Counted from the stretch's first letter, positions 42,238 through 51,149 are shown. The stretch: 64,000 nucleotides of DNA from Kitasatospora sp. NBC_00458 (GCF_036013975.1 NZ_CP107904.1:558001-622000); one strand, 5' to 3'. Program-made: numbers and translations. Notes: generated by a model not told the origin, from the sequence alone.

Positions 42238-43032
42238 ATGCCCGTCCGCCGCTCACGGGCCGTCGCCCGCACCGTCGCCCGCGCCGCGACCACGGCCGCA
42301 CTGACCGCCGCCGCGACCGCCGTGAGCGTCACGTCGGCCCTCGCACACGTCGAGGTCGAGGCGGACGACGCCCGGGCCCTGGCCACGAACGTCACGGTCA
42401 CCTTCACCGGCGAGGCCGAGTCGGCCACCGCGGGCCTCGCAAAGGTGCAGGTCGTCCTCCCGGAGGGCATCGGGCCCGGCGACGTGGTGCTCGCCGGCGC
42501 CCCCGCCGGCTGGACCCTCGCCACCACCGCCGACGGCTACACGGTGGGCGGCCCCGCGCTCCCGGTGGGTCAGGACGCCGTGCACAAGGTCACCATCAGG
42601 CAGTTGCCCGATACGGACGCCCTGGTCTTCAGGATCCTGGAGACCTACGGGGACGGGCATGTCGACCGCTGGATCGAGCTCCCGCGGAGCGGCGCCGAGC
42701 CCGCCCACCCTGCGCCCGTCCTACGGCTCGCTGCGGCGTCGCCCGGAGCCACGCCGCTCTCCCCCTCCGGCGCCCCGACGAGCGGCGGCCCGGCCGATTC
42801 GACCCCCACCGCGACACCGACGGCCACGGCCACCGTCTCCGCCACGGCCACGGCCACGGCCACGGCCACCGCGACAGCCTCCGCGAGCACCGGCGGCGCA
42901 CCGGCCGCCTCCACCGACGACGGGAGCGGTTCCTCGTCCGCCGTCCCCATCGCCATCGGCGCCGTCATCGGCGCCGGTGTGCTCGCCGCCGCCGTCGTCG
43001 GGTGGCGGCGGGCACACCGCCCCGGCCGCTGA
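42238..43032 (+). CDS. YcnI-like (DUF1775) membrane-anchored copper-binding protein
   Basis: 264 residues. The signal peptide ends ...TSALA and the mature protein would begin with His37 (HVEVEADDARA), the hallmark of YcnI, which binds Cu(II) through its N-terminal His. The DUF1775 domain runs to ~165 (LPEGIGPGDVVLAGAPAGW; DRWIELP with the conserved Trp). A Thr/Ala-rich spacer encoded by GCCACG repeats and a single C-terminal TM (~235-255) with an RRAHR tail follow. GGGAGAG precedes the ATG. Likely an extracytoplasmic copper chaperone or scavenger. Confidence 0.85.
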   Translation: MPVRRSRAVARTVARAATTAALTAAATAVSVTSALAHVEVEADDARALATNVTVTFTGEAESATAGLAKVQVVLPEGIGPGDVVLAGAPAGWTLATTADGYTVGGPALPVGQDAVHKVTIRQLPDTDALVFRILETYGDGHVDRWIELPRSGAEPAHPAPVLRLAAASPGATPLSPSGAPTSGGPADSTPTATPTATATVSATATATATATATASASTGGAPAASTDDGSGSSSAVPIAIGAVIGAGVLAAAVVGWRRAHRPGR

Positions 43033-43389
43033 CCCACTGCCCGCCGCGCCCAACGGCCGTGGCCCGACGGCCCGCCCGGTCGGGGGCGGAGGCGAACGGT
43101 GACCGGACCCGCCGCACCGGGAGGCCTCCGTGGACGGCCTCCCCGCGCGTCCACCGGCGGCCCGTCCTACCGTGGAGAGGAACCCGTACGACGCCCACAC
43201 CGGGTGCGGCGACCGAGCGGAGCAGCCGGGCGCCGGGGCCCGGCCGGGATCGGGCCGTCGACCGGCCGCGCCTGCCAAGGCCGCCGGGACCGCCGCCTCC
43301 CGTCCGAACGTCCCGCCGCAGGCGGCCGTCCGGCCGTCCGCCCGGCGGCTCCGCCGGGGCCGGGGTACGGCCGTGGAACGGGGGTTCCC
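43033..43389. other. 357-bp region without a supported gene
   Basis: Highly GC-rich, Arg/Pro/Gly-coding in every frame and without ribosome-binding sites. I see no clear terminator or operator. Confidence 0.3.
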
Positions 43390-44052
43390 GTGCAAGAGCC
43401 CGTGATCGCCACCGCGCTCCTGATCGCCCTGACCGGCTGGTGCGCGGCCCACTGCGCCCTCGTCGTCGGGCGCCGCTGCCCCGACCGCCGGCTGGAACCG
43501 ACCGAGATCGTGATGGCGCTCGCCATGGTCGCGATGATGGCGCCGGCCTTCGACCCGCTGCCGCGCGTCTCGTGGGCGTGCCTGCTCGCCGCGGCCGCGG
43601 CCTGGCCGGCCCTCCTCCTGGCACGACGGGTGGCCCACCGCCCCCGCGCGGCGCTCAACGGCGGCTGGTTCCACTACCCCCACCACATCCTCGGTGCGGC
43701 CGCGATGGCCGTCCTGATGGCGGCCACCGCACCGGCGCACCACCACTCCGCCGGCGGCTCCGCCCACAGCGGTGCCCATGCCGCGGTGCCGGAATGGGCC
43801 CTGCTCGCCCTGGCCGCGTACTTCCTGGGCCACGCCGTCTGCGGCACCGGTGCGCTGCTGCCGCGCGCGGCCTCCGGCTTCGGGCCCGCAGGGGCGGGGC
43901 CCCACGGCGCCCGGTCGGCCCGCGCCCGCGGACCGGCCGCACTCCGCGCGCCCGCGCCTGACCGGACCGGACCGTCCTCGCCCGGCCTGGTCGCCTCGCG
44001 GCGCACGGTGATGTCGATCGGCATGGTCTACATGCTGCTCGGCATGAGCTGA
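43390..44052 (+). CDS. DUF5134 membrane protein with His-rich loop
   Basis: 220 residues, about six TM segments. It starts with TALLIALTGWCAAHCALVV and has VMALAMVAMMAPAFDPLP and GGWFHYPHHILGAAAMAVLM, the last typical of DUF5134. The following loop is His-rich (APAHHHSAGGSAHSGAHAA), then a soluble Ala/Arg/Pro stretch and a final TM with SIGMVYMLLGMS. GTG at 43390 has GGGGG 5 nt upstream. Multiple Met and His residues suggest metal, perhaps copper, handling alongside the YcnI-like gene. Function unproven. Confidence 0.7.
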   Translation: MQEPVIATALLIALTGWCAAHCALVVGRRCPDRRLEPTEIVMALAMVAMMAPAFDPLPRVSWACLLAAAAAWPALLLARRVAHRPRAALNGGWFHYPHHILGAAAMAVLMAATAPAHHHSAGGSAHSGAHAAVPEWALLALAAYFLGHAVCGTGALLPRAASGFGPAGAGPHGARSARARGPAALRAPAPDRTGPSSPGLVASRRTVMSIGMVYMLLGMS

Positions 44053-44287
44053 CGGCGGGCCGTCCGTCGTCCGGGCCATGCGCCTGCGGGCCACCCGCCT
44101 TCGGGTCACGCGCCGTGGGGTTCCGCCCTCCTGCGGCCGCCCCGCACCGACACCCCTACACGTCCGGATGGTGCGCGCCGTTCACTCCCCCGAATGTTTG
44201 TAGACGAAACACCGTTGGGCTGGGCGTCGCCGCCGGTAGGAATCCGGGGCGCCCGACGAGGGCGTCCCGCCCGAACCGAGGAGAGAC

Positions 44288-45772
44288 ATGGCGAACGGTA
44301 CGTTCGTGCGAAAAGACGCGAGCAGGATGACCGGTTGGGATCCGGTGCTGTACTGGTACGCCCGGGCCGTGGGGCGGATGCAGCAGCGGCCCGCCACCGA
44401 CCCCACCAGCTGGGTGTTCCAGGGGTGCATCCACGGCATCCCGCCCACCGTCACGGCCACGCACGAGGCCTTCAGCCAGTGTCCGCACGGCGGCTGGTTC
44501 TTCCTGCCGTGGCACCGGGGCTACCTCTGGTACTTCGAGCGGATCGTGCGGGCCGCCATCAGCGAGATCGCCGCCGAGGAGGGGATCACCCCCGACCCCT
44601 CGCTCACCTGGGCCCTGCCGTACTGGAACTACGCGCTGGACGCGCCCACCGGCACCCCGCCCACGACCTTCACCTCGCGCGCCCTGCCCGCCGCCTTCCG
44701 GAGCCCGAAGATGCCGGACCTCCCGGGCGGCAGCACCCTCACGGTCGACAACCCGCTCTTCCTGCGGGACGACCTGGAACCGGCGAACGAGACGGAGTTC
44801 TGGCAGACGCCGCACCGCTTCAAGGGGAAGAACCAGGCACAGGAGGTCCTCCCCTACGTCGACCTCAACCCCTTCACCGCGATGAGCCAGACGGTCTTCG
44901 CCGCCACGAAGAGCAGGTCGACGGTCCAGCCGACCTTCGGCAGCGAGATCACCTACACCTCCATGCCCCACTTCCAGCGCGCCTTCGGCGACCTGGAGAA
45001 CGTCCCGCACAACCAGATCCACGGCGGCGTGGGCGGCTGGATGGGCCAGGTCGAGGGATCGGCCCGCGATCCGATCTTCTGGCTGCACCACTCCAACATC
45101 GACCGGCTCTGGTCCGCCTGGCTGGCCAAGGGCAACCACAACCCGAACCACACGTCCTGGCTGGACCACACGTTCGTCTTCTTCGACGAGGACGGGCAGG
45201 AGCACCAGCCCTCCAGCCAGGTGGTCCTGGACAACGCGCTCGACTACAGGTACCAGTCGCTGACCGACGGGGCGGGCACCCGCCCGTTGATCGTGCCGCC
45301 GGCCGAGGCCCCGCTGGCGGGCGAACTGGTCCTGGCTGCGTCCGCCGCCAACCCCCGGCAACCGCTCGACGTCCGGGCGGCGACCACGGTGTCCCTGGAG
45401 CCGAGCGGCGTCCGGGGAGCACTGAGCTCGCTCGCCGCCAGGGAGGAGCCGCAGACCAACCTCATCCTCACCGTGCACGACGTGCACACCGACATGCCGC
45501 CCGGGACTCCGTTCCACGTCTTCCTCAACGGCCCCAGCGGCGACCTCGACCCGGAAGGCCCCTACTTCGTGGGCTGGATCTCCTTCTTCGGGATGTCCGG
45601 TGCCGAAGGCCACGACGCCAGGTACGACGTCACCGAGCAGGTCCAGCGGCTGACGGAACAGGGGCTGCTGCCGGACGGCCCGCTCACCGTCTCGATCGTG
45701 CCGTCCATCCCGCAGCCGGCGACGGCCGGCTCGCAGCCCAGTTTCGAGAGCGTCAGCCTCACCAGCATCTGA
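44288..45772 (+). CDS. Tyrosinase/polyphenol oxidase with plant-PPO-like C-terminal domain
   Basis: 494 residues. CuA ligands are His49 (GCIHGIPP), His67 (CPHGGWFFLPWHRG) and His76. CuB ligands are His241 and His245 (PHNQIHGGVGGW) and His268 or His267 (DPIFWLHHSNIDRLW). The C-terminal ~130 residues (FHVFLNGPSGD; GWISFFGMSG) resemble the KFDV-type shielding domain of plant catechol oxidases. It lacks a signal peptide and a MelC1 caddie gene, unlike Streptomyces MelC2 (~270 residues). A TGTTT/AAACA dyad (44195-44211) lies upstream, and GAGGAG precedes the ATG. Confidence 0.88.
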   Translation: MANGTFVRKDASRMTGWDPVLYWYARAVGRMQQRPATDPTSWVFQGCIHGIPPTVTATHEAFSQCPHGGWFFLPWHRGYLWYFERIVRAAISEIAAEEGITPDPSLTWALPYWNYALDAPTGTPPTTFTSRALPAAFRSPKMPDLPGGSTLTVDNPLFLRDDLEPANETEFWQTPHRFKGKNQAQEVLPYVDLNPFTAMSQTVFAATKSRSTVQPTFGSEITYTSMPHFQRAFGDLENVPHNQIHGGVGGWMGQVEGSARDPIFWLHHSNIDRLWSAWLAKGNHNPNHTSWLDHTFVFFDEDGQEHQPSSQVVLDNALDYRYQSLTDGAGTRPLIVPPAEAPLAGELVLAASAANPRQPLDVRAATTVSLEPSGVRGALSSLAAREEPQTNLILTVHDVHTDMPPGTPFHVFLNGPSGDLDPEGPYFVGWISFFGMSGAEGHDARYDVTEQVQRLTEQGLLPDGPLTVSIVPSIPQPATAGSQPSFESVSLTSI

Positions 45773-45918
45773 GGCGCGCCCGGCGCGTCACGGCCCGCCC
45801 GGCCGGTCCGGACCGTGCGGAGGCCGGTCCGGGCCGTGCGGCCGGTACGCGAGGCCGGATCCTCCGTCGGCGGAGGCGGCTCCCGGGCCGGACGGCGGCC
45901 GACACCCGGCGGACGCGC

Positions 45919-45956
45919 GTCCGCCCCGCCCACCGGGTGCGGTGGGCGGGGCGGAC
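45919..45956. terminator. 16-bp perfect bidirectional hairpin
   Basis: GTCCGCCCCGCCCACC and its exact complement flank a 6-nt GGGTGC loop, between the tyrosinase gene and the convergent lipoprotein gene. The remainder of this ~310-bp gap holds GC-rich short repeats (gggcgacc) but no gene. Confidence 0.75.
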
Positions 45957-46082
45957 GGGCACGGCAGGGCACGGCCGGTCAGGGCGCAGATCGGCTCGGG
46001 TCAGCACAGGTCAGCGCAGGCCCGGTCGCCGGACTGCCGGGCGGCCGGTTGACCGGGCGACCGGGCGACCGGCCTCGCGGGG

Positions 46083-47345
46083 TCAGGCGCCGGCGGAGGC
46101 CAGGCCCTTGATGTCGTCGTAGCCGAGGCCCAGCTTGTTGTACAGGCGCACCTGGTCCTCGCTCAGCACACCGCCCTTGGTCAGCTCCTTCACCTGGGCG
46201 TCGGTGAGCGGCTCGGCGTCGGCGTCCAGGTCGGACGAGTCCGCCGCACCACCGAGGCCGCCGCCACCGAGGCCGCCGCCGACGAGGCCGCCGAAGATGC
46301 CCTCGATGTCGGCCGAGGTGATCTCGGCGGCATCGGCGGGCGCCTGGACCGCCGGGGCGTCCTTGCCGAACGCGATCTTCACCGGCAGGGTGGCACCCTC
46401 GACCGGCTTCTCCTCCAACTGGGCGAGGTCGAAGCCCACGGCGGAGAGAGCGCCGCCCTCAAGGTAGATGTCCACCGACACCTTGCGGTCCGGCACGTCG
46501 GCCGGGAGGGACTTGGGCAGCTTGCCGGCGTTCGGGATCTCCTTGGCCAGCGGCTCGACGGCCTTCAGCAGGTCGTCCGCCAGCTTGCGGCCGGGAGCGC
46601 TGAGGGTGATCAGCTCCTTGCCGTCCTTCTTGCCCTTGTCCTCGAAGGAGACGTCGTTGGTGAAGATGTTCTTCAGCGACGAGGCGAGGTTCTCGGACAC
46701 CTTCGGGTCCAGCGAGGGCACGGCGGAGGGCGAGGCGCCGGCCTTGCCGTCCGCCGACTTTCCGGAGCTCTTCAGCAGCTCCGGGTCGAACGAGACCCAC
46801 TTGCCGGTCAACCCGCCCTGCACGGCCGGGGGCAGGCCCTCCGTCATCTCCTTGACCTGGGACGGGTCCTCGCCGACCAGCGTGGCGAACCCGGCCAGGT
46901 CGGCCTGCGCGTAGGTCTTGCCGCCGACCTGGCGGAGCTCCACGAGCGACTTGCCGCCCTTGCCGGTCAACGCGTACGAGAAGGAGAGCGACTTGTCCGT
47001 CAGCGCGTCGGCGGCCTTGCCGTCCGCGCCCTTGCTCGGCGAGATGTCCTTGAGCGGCTTGTCCGCGCTGTAGGAGACCGCCAGGCTCACGGCGGAGAGC
47101 GCGGCCGCGGACTCCGCGTCGATCTTCTCGCCGGTGGCGGTGCCGAAGGCCTCGATCTGCGCGGGGGTGGCGTCGACCGAGAGCTTCGCGCTGAACGACT
47201 TGCTCGCGCCGATCTTCCCGAAGGCGTCGGAGACCTTCTCGGCGGCAGTGAGCTGCTGGACGGTACCGCACGCGGCGAGCCCGGCGGCGAGAACTGTGCT
47301 GCAGGCGGCGGCGGCCAGGGTGGTGCGGACAGTCCTGCGTATCAC
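46083..47345 (-). CDS. Lipoprotein of unknown function (LppX/LprG-like length and style)
   Basis: About 420 residues. A lipoprotein signal peptide with lipobox LAACG (Cys ~26 from this start) is followed by a Lys/Ser/Ala-rich soluble domain and a C-terminal Gly/Asp-rich segment ending in a helical EF-hand-sized tail (LTDAQVKELTKGGVL). It may share the lipid-binding LppX_LprAFG fold but I cannot confirm that. GTG at 47345 is chosen because the only strong AGGAGG (47366-47361) lies between it and the ATG at 47378; spacing to the GTG is 15 nt, and an ATC lies 6 nt from it. Confidence 0.65.
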   Translation of the reverse strand: MIRRTVRTTLAAAACSTVLAAGLAACGTVQQLTAAEKVSDAFGKIGASKSFSAKLSVDATPAQIEAFGTATGEKIDAESAAALSAVSLAVSYSADKPLKDISPSKGADGKAADALTDKSLSFSYALTGKGGKSLVELRQVGGKTYAQADLAGFATLVGEDPSQVKEMTEGLPPAVQGGLTGKWVSFDPELLKSSGKSADGKAGASPSAVPSLDPKVSENLASSLKNIFTNDVSFEDKGKKDGKELITLSAPGRKLADDLLKAVEPLAKEIPNAGKLPKSLPADVPDRKVSVDIYLEGGALSAVGFDLAQLEEKPVEGATLPVKIAFGKDAPAVQAPADAAEITSADIEGIFGGLVGGGLGGGGLGGAADSSDLDADAEPLTDAQVKELTKGGVLSEDQVRLYNKLGLGYDDIKGLASAGA

Positions 47346-47490
47346 GGCGTTGATGTGGATCCTCCTGTGGTGCGGCATCGGAATCGTGGAAGCAACCGGT
47401 CCGCTGCCTGTGTTCGACAGGACACAGGCAAGCACAGGACCCCTCGCGCGGGCACCTGATTTCCCGGCGGCCTCCCCGGAGCGAGCACAA

Positions 47491-47512
47491 ACTATCGCAC
47501 CCCTGCGACAGT
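47491..47512. promoter_or_regulatory. Operator-like inverted repeat upstream of lipoprotein gene
   Basis: ACTATCGC and GCGACAGT (7 of 8 paired) flank ACCCCT, in an AT-richer patch roughly 145 bp upstream of the lipoprotein start. TAGTTT on the minus strand could be a -10 element. Confidence 0.35.
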
Positions 47513-47569
47513 CCCGGCGCCGTCCGGCCCGGGAACCGGGGGAAGGGCGGCGGGACGGCCGACCTGGAG

Positions 47570-47612
47570 GACGGCGGGAGGGCGGTGGGAGGGCGGTGGG
47601 AGGGCGGTGGAG
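47570..47612. repeat. 11-bp tandem repeat
   Basis: gacggcgggag, ggcggtgggag twice, and a partial ggcggtggag. It lies in the ~345-bp gap between the lipoprotein and deaminase genes, which otherwise shows no gene. Confidence 0.7.
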
Positions 47613-47690
47613 CCGACGACCGGACGGGCCGCTTCCAGGAGCGGCGGCCCGATCCGGGTGGTCGGTGCCAGGGTGGTCCGCGTCCGGTGG

Positions 47691-48134
47691 TCAGCGGTAG
47701 TACGGCTCGACGACGCTCCGCACCTCGTCGAGCAGTGCGGGCCCCTCCTGCGGGACGGGGAGCCGGCCGCTCCCCGGCCTGATCTCCAGCAGCTGCTCGC
47801 CGGACAGGGCGAACACCACCCGCCGCAGGCCCGCCTGGCGGATGACGGCCTCGCACATCCCGCACGGCTCGCAGCTGGTGTACAGGGTGGTCCGCGCCGC
47901 CACGGCCGGGTCCAGCTCGCGCGCGGCCCACCGGGCCAGCTTCAGCTCCGGGTGTGCGGTGATGTCCCGGTCGGTGAGGGTCGTGTTGCGTTCCTCGGCG
48001 AGGACCGTGCCGTCCGGTAGCGCGAGCAGCGAGCCGAACGGCGGGTTCCCGCCGTCGCGCGCCTCGGCCGCGAGCGCGATGGCGCGTCGGAGGAGGGTGA
48101 GGGTGAGGGGGGTGGGGTCGACGGGTGCGGTCAT
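47691..48134 (-). CDS. Nucleoside/guanine-type deaminase (CMP/dCMP deaminase fold)
   Basis: 147 residues. The zinc site is His61-Pro-Glu63 (TAHPELKL) and Cys91/Cys94 (CEPCGMC), as in guanine deaminase/TadA-like enzymes. NPPFGSLLALPDG is the conserved substrate loop. The ATG overlaps the stop of the LLM oxidoreductase gene as ATGA, so it is the second gene of a coupled pair. It would deaminate a purine or related heterocycle in the cytoplasm; the pairing with a flavin/F420 enzyme hints at catabolism of an N-heterocycle. Confidence 0.85.
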   Translation of the reverse strand: MTAPVDPTPLTLTLLRRAIALAAEARDGGNPPFGSLLALPDGTVLAEERNTTLTDRDITAHPELKLARWAARELDPAVAARTTLYTSCEPCGMCEAVIRQAGLRRVVFALSGEQLLEIRPGSGRLPVPQEGPALLDEVRSVVEPYYR

Positions 48135-49075
48135 GACGGGTCCGTTCGGTCGCCGTGGTTGGTCGGGTGGTCGTGGTCGCCACGGCGGCGGTGGTCGCCG
48201 TCGCCGTGGCCGTCGTGACTGCTCCGGTCCCGGCGGGGGCGGACGTGCGCGGCCACCGCGGCCAGCGCCTGCCAGCCCGTCTCCGGGTGACGGGTCGTCC
48301 GGGGGTCGTGGTCGTAGGGGTCGAGGACGACGGTCCCGGCGCCCAGCAGCCGCAGTTCGTCGAGATCCGCCGTGATCTGCTCGATCGTGCCCTCGCCCGC
48401 GAGCCGGTCCGGCCCGCCGACGGGTGCCGCGGTCAGCCGGAGGGCGATCCGGGGCGCGAAGGCGGGCACCGGGACCCGCTGCTCGTCGGCGGCGGCCTTC
48501 AGCCTGACCGCCGCTTCGCGCAGCCACGGCATGGTGGGGCGCAGCGGATGCCAGGCGTCCCCGAACCGCACGGCGCGCCGCACCCCGGCGTCGCTGTTGC
48601 CGCCGACCCAGACCGGGATCCTCCGGCCGCCGGGGCCCTCGGTGCCGGCCGCCCAGGCCTCGCGGACGGCCCGGAGGTGGTCGTCGGTCAGCCGTCCGCG
48701 GCGTTCGAACGGGATCCCGAGGGCGGCGAACTCCTGCCGCGCCCAGCCCACCCCCACCCCGAGGACCAGCCGGCCCCCGCTCAGCTGGTCCAGGTTGGCC
48801 GCCATCCGGGCGGTGAGCAACGGGTGCCGGTAGGGGGCGATGAGGACGGTGGTGCCGAGCCTGACCCGGGTGGTGACTCCGGCCAGCCAGGACAGGGTGG
48901 TGAAGGGCTCGTAGAAGGGTTCCGGGTACCGCACGGCGACGTCGGGCGTGATGGCGATGTGGTCCGAGACCATGAGCAGGTCGAAGCCCAGCCCCTCCAC
49001 TGTCTGGGCCCAGCTCCGCAGGGCTCCCGGGTCGGTGCCGGGGCCGAAGTTGACGATGTTGACTCCGATCTTCAC
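48131..49075 (-). CDS. LLM-class F420-dependent oxidoreductase with His/Asp-rich tail
   Basis: 314 residues. Bacterial luciferase-like motifs are MKIGVNIVNFGPG, FDLLMVSDHIAI, VRLGTTVLIAPYRHP and GRLVLGVGVGWARQEF. The core ends at about residue 283. It is followed by an unusual ~32-residue tail dominated by His, Asp and Arg (SSHDGHGDGDHRRR, DHDHPTNHGDRTD) that could bind metal ions. A -10-like TAGGCT lies 7 nt before the GTG, suggesting a leaderless mRNA. F420 rather than FMN is inferred from the actinobacterial subgroup. Confidence 0.85.
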   Translation of the reverse strand: MKIGVNIVNFGPGTDPGALRSWAQTVEGLGFDLLMVSDHIAITPDVAVRYPEPFYEPFTTLSWLAGVTTRVRLGTTVLIAPYRHPLLTARMAANLDQLSGGRLVLGVGVGWARQEFAALGIPFERRGRLTDDHLRAVREAWAAGTEGPGGRRIPVWVGGNSDAGVRRAVRFGDAWHPLRPTMPWLREAAVRLKAAADEQRVPVPAFAPRIALRLTAAPVGGPDRLAGEGTIEQITADLDELRLLGAGTVVLDPYDHDPRTTRHPETGWQALAAVAAHVRPRRDRSSHDGHGDGDHRRRGDHDHPTNHGDRTDPS

Positions 49076-49351
49076 GACTCGAAGCCTAGCCAGGCGGGAC
49101 CCTCCGTCAGAAGGGATTCCTGCCTGTTCAGGGGCGGTCCGGCCGTGGATTCAACGGCAGTCCGGGCAGCTGACCGGGAGTCCTGCCGCCGGGGCCCGCA
49201 CGGTGCCGCGGGAGCCCCGGCGGCCCGCCCGGCAGCCGGGCTGATCACGGTCGCGACGGCGGTCGGCGGCTGCAGCGCGGCGGCGACGGTGAGCAGGCGG
49301 TCGGCCGCCCGGGGCCGGTCGCCGGTGGCGGCGGGCCCCGGGGCGGGGCGG

Positions 49352-49867
49352 TCAGCCCTGCGGGCCCACGGCGAGGGCCATCTCCAGCTCGCGGGCCGCC
49401 GGGTCGAGCGCGTACGGCTTGGTGCCGCCGGTGAACTCGAAGCCGCGGCGGCGGTAGAAGGCCGCCGCGCGGTCGTTCTCCTCGTGCACGCTGAGCAGGA
49501 GCCGCTCCGCCCCGGCCTCCGCGCGGACCCAGCCGACGACGGCGTCCAGCAGGGCGTCCGTCACACCGCGCTCGCGGCCCCGGTGGTCCGGGTGCACCCA
49601 GACGCCGACCAGCTGGGCGGAGCCGGGCTCGGGGGTGAAGCCGATCATCGTGCCGACCCACTCCCCCGACTCGGCGACGGCCGCCAGCCCGACGCTCCCC
49701 GGCTCGTTCACCCGCCGCACCCGGGCGTGCCACTCCTCCTCGCCGTGGGCGAGCGCCGTCTCGTAGGTCTCCAGGAAGGCCATCGGGGTGTCGAGCAGTT
49801 GCGTCAGGCGCACCTCCCGCAGCCGCTCCCAGTCCGCGAGACCGATCCGTTCGATCCGGTAGGCCAT
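49352..49867 (-). CDS. GNAT-family N-acetyltransferase
   Basis: 171 residues. The acetyl-CoA loop is LVGVWVHPDHRGRERGVTDA (Q/RxxGxG/A-like), followed by ERLLLSVHEENDRAAAFYRR and GFEFTGGTKPY, the standard GNAT beta5-alpha4 segment. GAGAGGGG precedes the ATG at 49867. Stand-alone gene; the acyl acceptor is unknown. The ~275-bp gap after it holds no gene. Confidence 0.85.
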   Translation of the reverse strand: MAYRIERIGLADWERLREVRLTQLLDTPMAFLETYETALAHGEEEWHARVRRVNEPGSVGLAAVAESGEWVGTMIGFTPEPGSAQLVGVWVHPDHRGRERGVTDALLDAVVGWVRAEAGAERLLLSVHEENDRAAAFYRRRGFEFTGGTKPYALDPAARELEMALAVGPQG

Positions 49868-50130
49868 GCCGTCGCCCCTCTCCCGTCGATGATCACCCGT
49901 GCGCCCCGGCAGCATAGGACGCCCGCCGAGCCCGACGGCGGGCAGGCCGTGCACGAGGCCCGTCCGGGCCGCCCGCAGGTCGTGCGCGCGCCCTGCACGA
50001 CCTGTGCGGGAGGCGGCTCCGCTCCGGGTCGGCGCTGGTCAGAGGCGGTCCGTCCGGTGACGGCGGTTAGGGTTCGGTACGGGCCCGGCGTCCTGCCGCC
50101 GCCCGCCGCGACCGCCGAAGGAGCCCCGCC

Positions 50131-51149
50131 ATGCCGACCGCACCCGCCGCCTCCGCCGCCTCCGGACCGCCGGTCACCCGGTTCGGCCTGGGCACGGCCG
50201 CGGTCGGACGGCCCGGCTACATCACGCTCGGCCGCGACCTCGACCTGCCCGCCGAGCGCACCGTCGAGGCCCTGCGGGCCCGGACCCACGCCCTCCTCGA
50301 CGCCGCCTACGCGGCGGGCGTCCGGTACTTCGACACCGCCCGCTCCTACGGCCGCGCGGAGGAGTTCCTCGGCGAGTGGCTGGCCGCCCGCCCCCGGGAG
50401 GCCCGCGAGGTGACGGTCGGCAGCAAGTGGGGCTACACCTACACCGCCGGCTGGCGGACCTCCGGGGTGCCCGCGCACGAGGTCAAGGAGCACTCGACGG
50501 CGGTGTTCGACCGTCAGGTCGAGGAGACCCGGGCCATGCTGGGAACGCGCCCGGACGTCTACCTGGTGCACTCCGTCACCCCCGGGAGCCCGGCCCTCAC
50601 CGACCCCGCGCTGCACGCGCGGCTGGCGGGACCGGCCGCCGCCGGCGTCCGGGTGGGCCTGTCCACCAGCGGCCCGGCGCAGGCCGCGACCATCCGGGCG
50701 GCGCTGGAGGTCCGGGTGGACGGACGGCCGCTGTTCACCGCCGTCCAGTCCACCTGGAACGTCCTGGAGCCGTCCGCCGGACCGGCGCTCGCCGAGGCCC
50801 ACGCGGCGGGCCTGCTGGTGGTGGTCAAGGAGGGCATGGCCAACGGCCGCCTCGCCGACCGCAACGCCACCGGTCCCGACACCGCCGCACTGCGCGCCCT
50901 CGCCGCCGACACCGGCGCGTCCTCGCCGCCGACACCGGCGCGTCCTGCGACGCGCTCGCGCTGGCCGCGGCCGCCGCCCAGCCCTGGGCGGACACCGTGC
51001 TCTCCGGCGCGGCCACCTCCGAACAGCTGGCGTCGAACCTCACCGCCGTCGGCCTCGGCCTCACGGAGGCGCAGCTCGCCGGACTGGCCCCGCTCGCCGA
51101 GCCGGCCGAGGAGTACTGGCGCACCCGCGCGGCGCTGCCCTGGGCGTGA
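50131..51149 (+). pseudogene. Aldo/keto reductase, frameshifted by a 23-bp tandem duplication
   Basis: The first ~260 codons encode an AKR: FGLGTAAVGRPGYITLG, DAAYAAGVRYFDTARSYGRA (catalytic Asp/Tyr), KWGY (Lys), DVYLVHSV (His). At 50899-50944 a 23-bp unit is exactly duplicated, moving the rest into another frame. Deleting one copy restores a continuous protein of ~331 residues ending AEPAEEYWRTRAALPWA. As written, the product would be a 399-residue protein with a garbled C-terminus. AGGAGC precedes the ATG and TAGGGT around 50068 is a likely -10. It may be a true mutation, a reversible slippage site or an assembly error. Confidence 0.85.
50899..50944 (+). repeat. Perfect 23-bp tandem duplication causing the frameshift
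   Basis: The unit begins ctcgccgccgac and ends ggcgcgtc; 50899-50921 and 50922-50944 are identical. As 23 is not a multiple of 3, the reading frame changes. Confidence 0.95.

Noticed and set aside
45773..45918. Possible small gene after the tyrosinase
   Set aside because: All frames are Arg/Pro/Gly-rich and lack start signals; the region is better explained as spacer before the hairpin terminator.
49245..49351. Minus-strand frames downstream of the GNAT gene
   Set aside because: Pro/Arg repeats without a start signal or recognisable domain.
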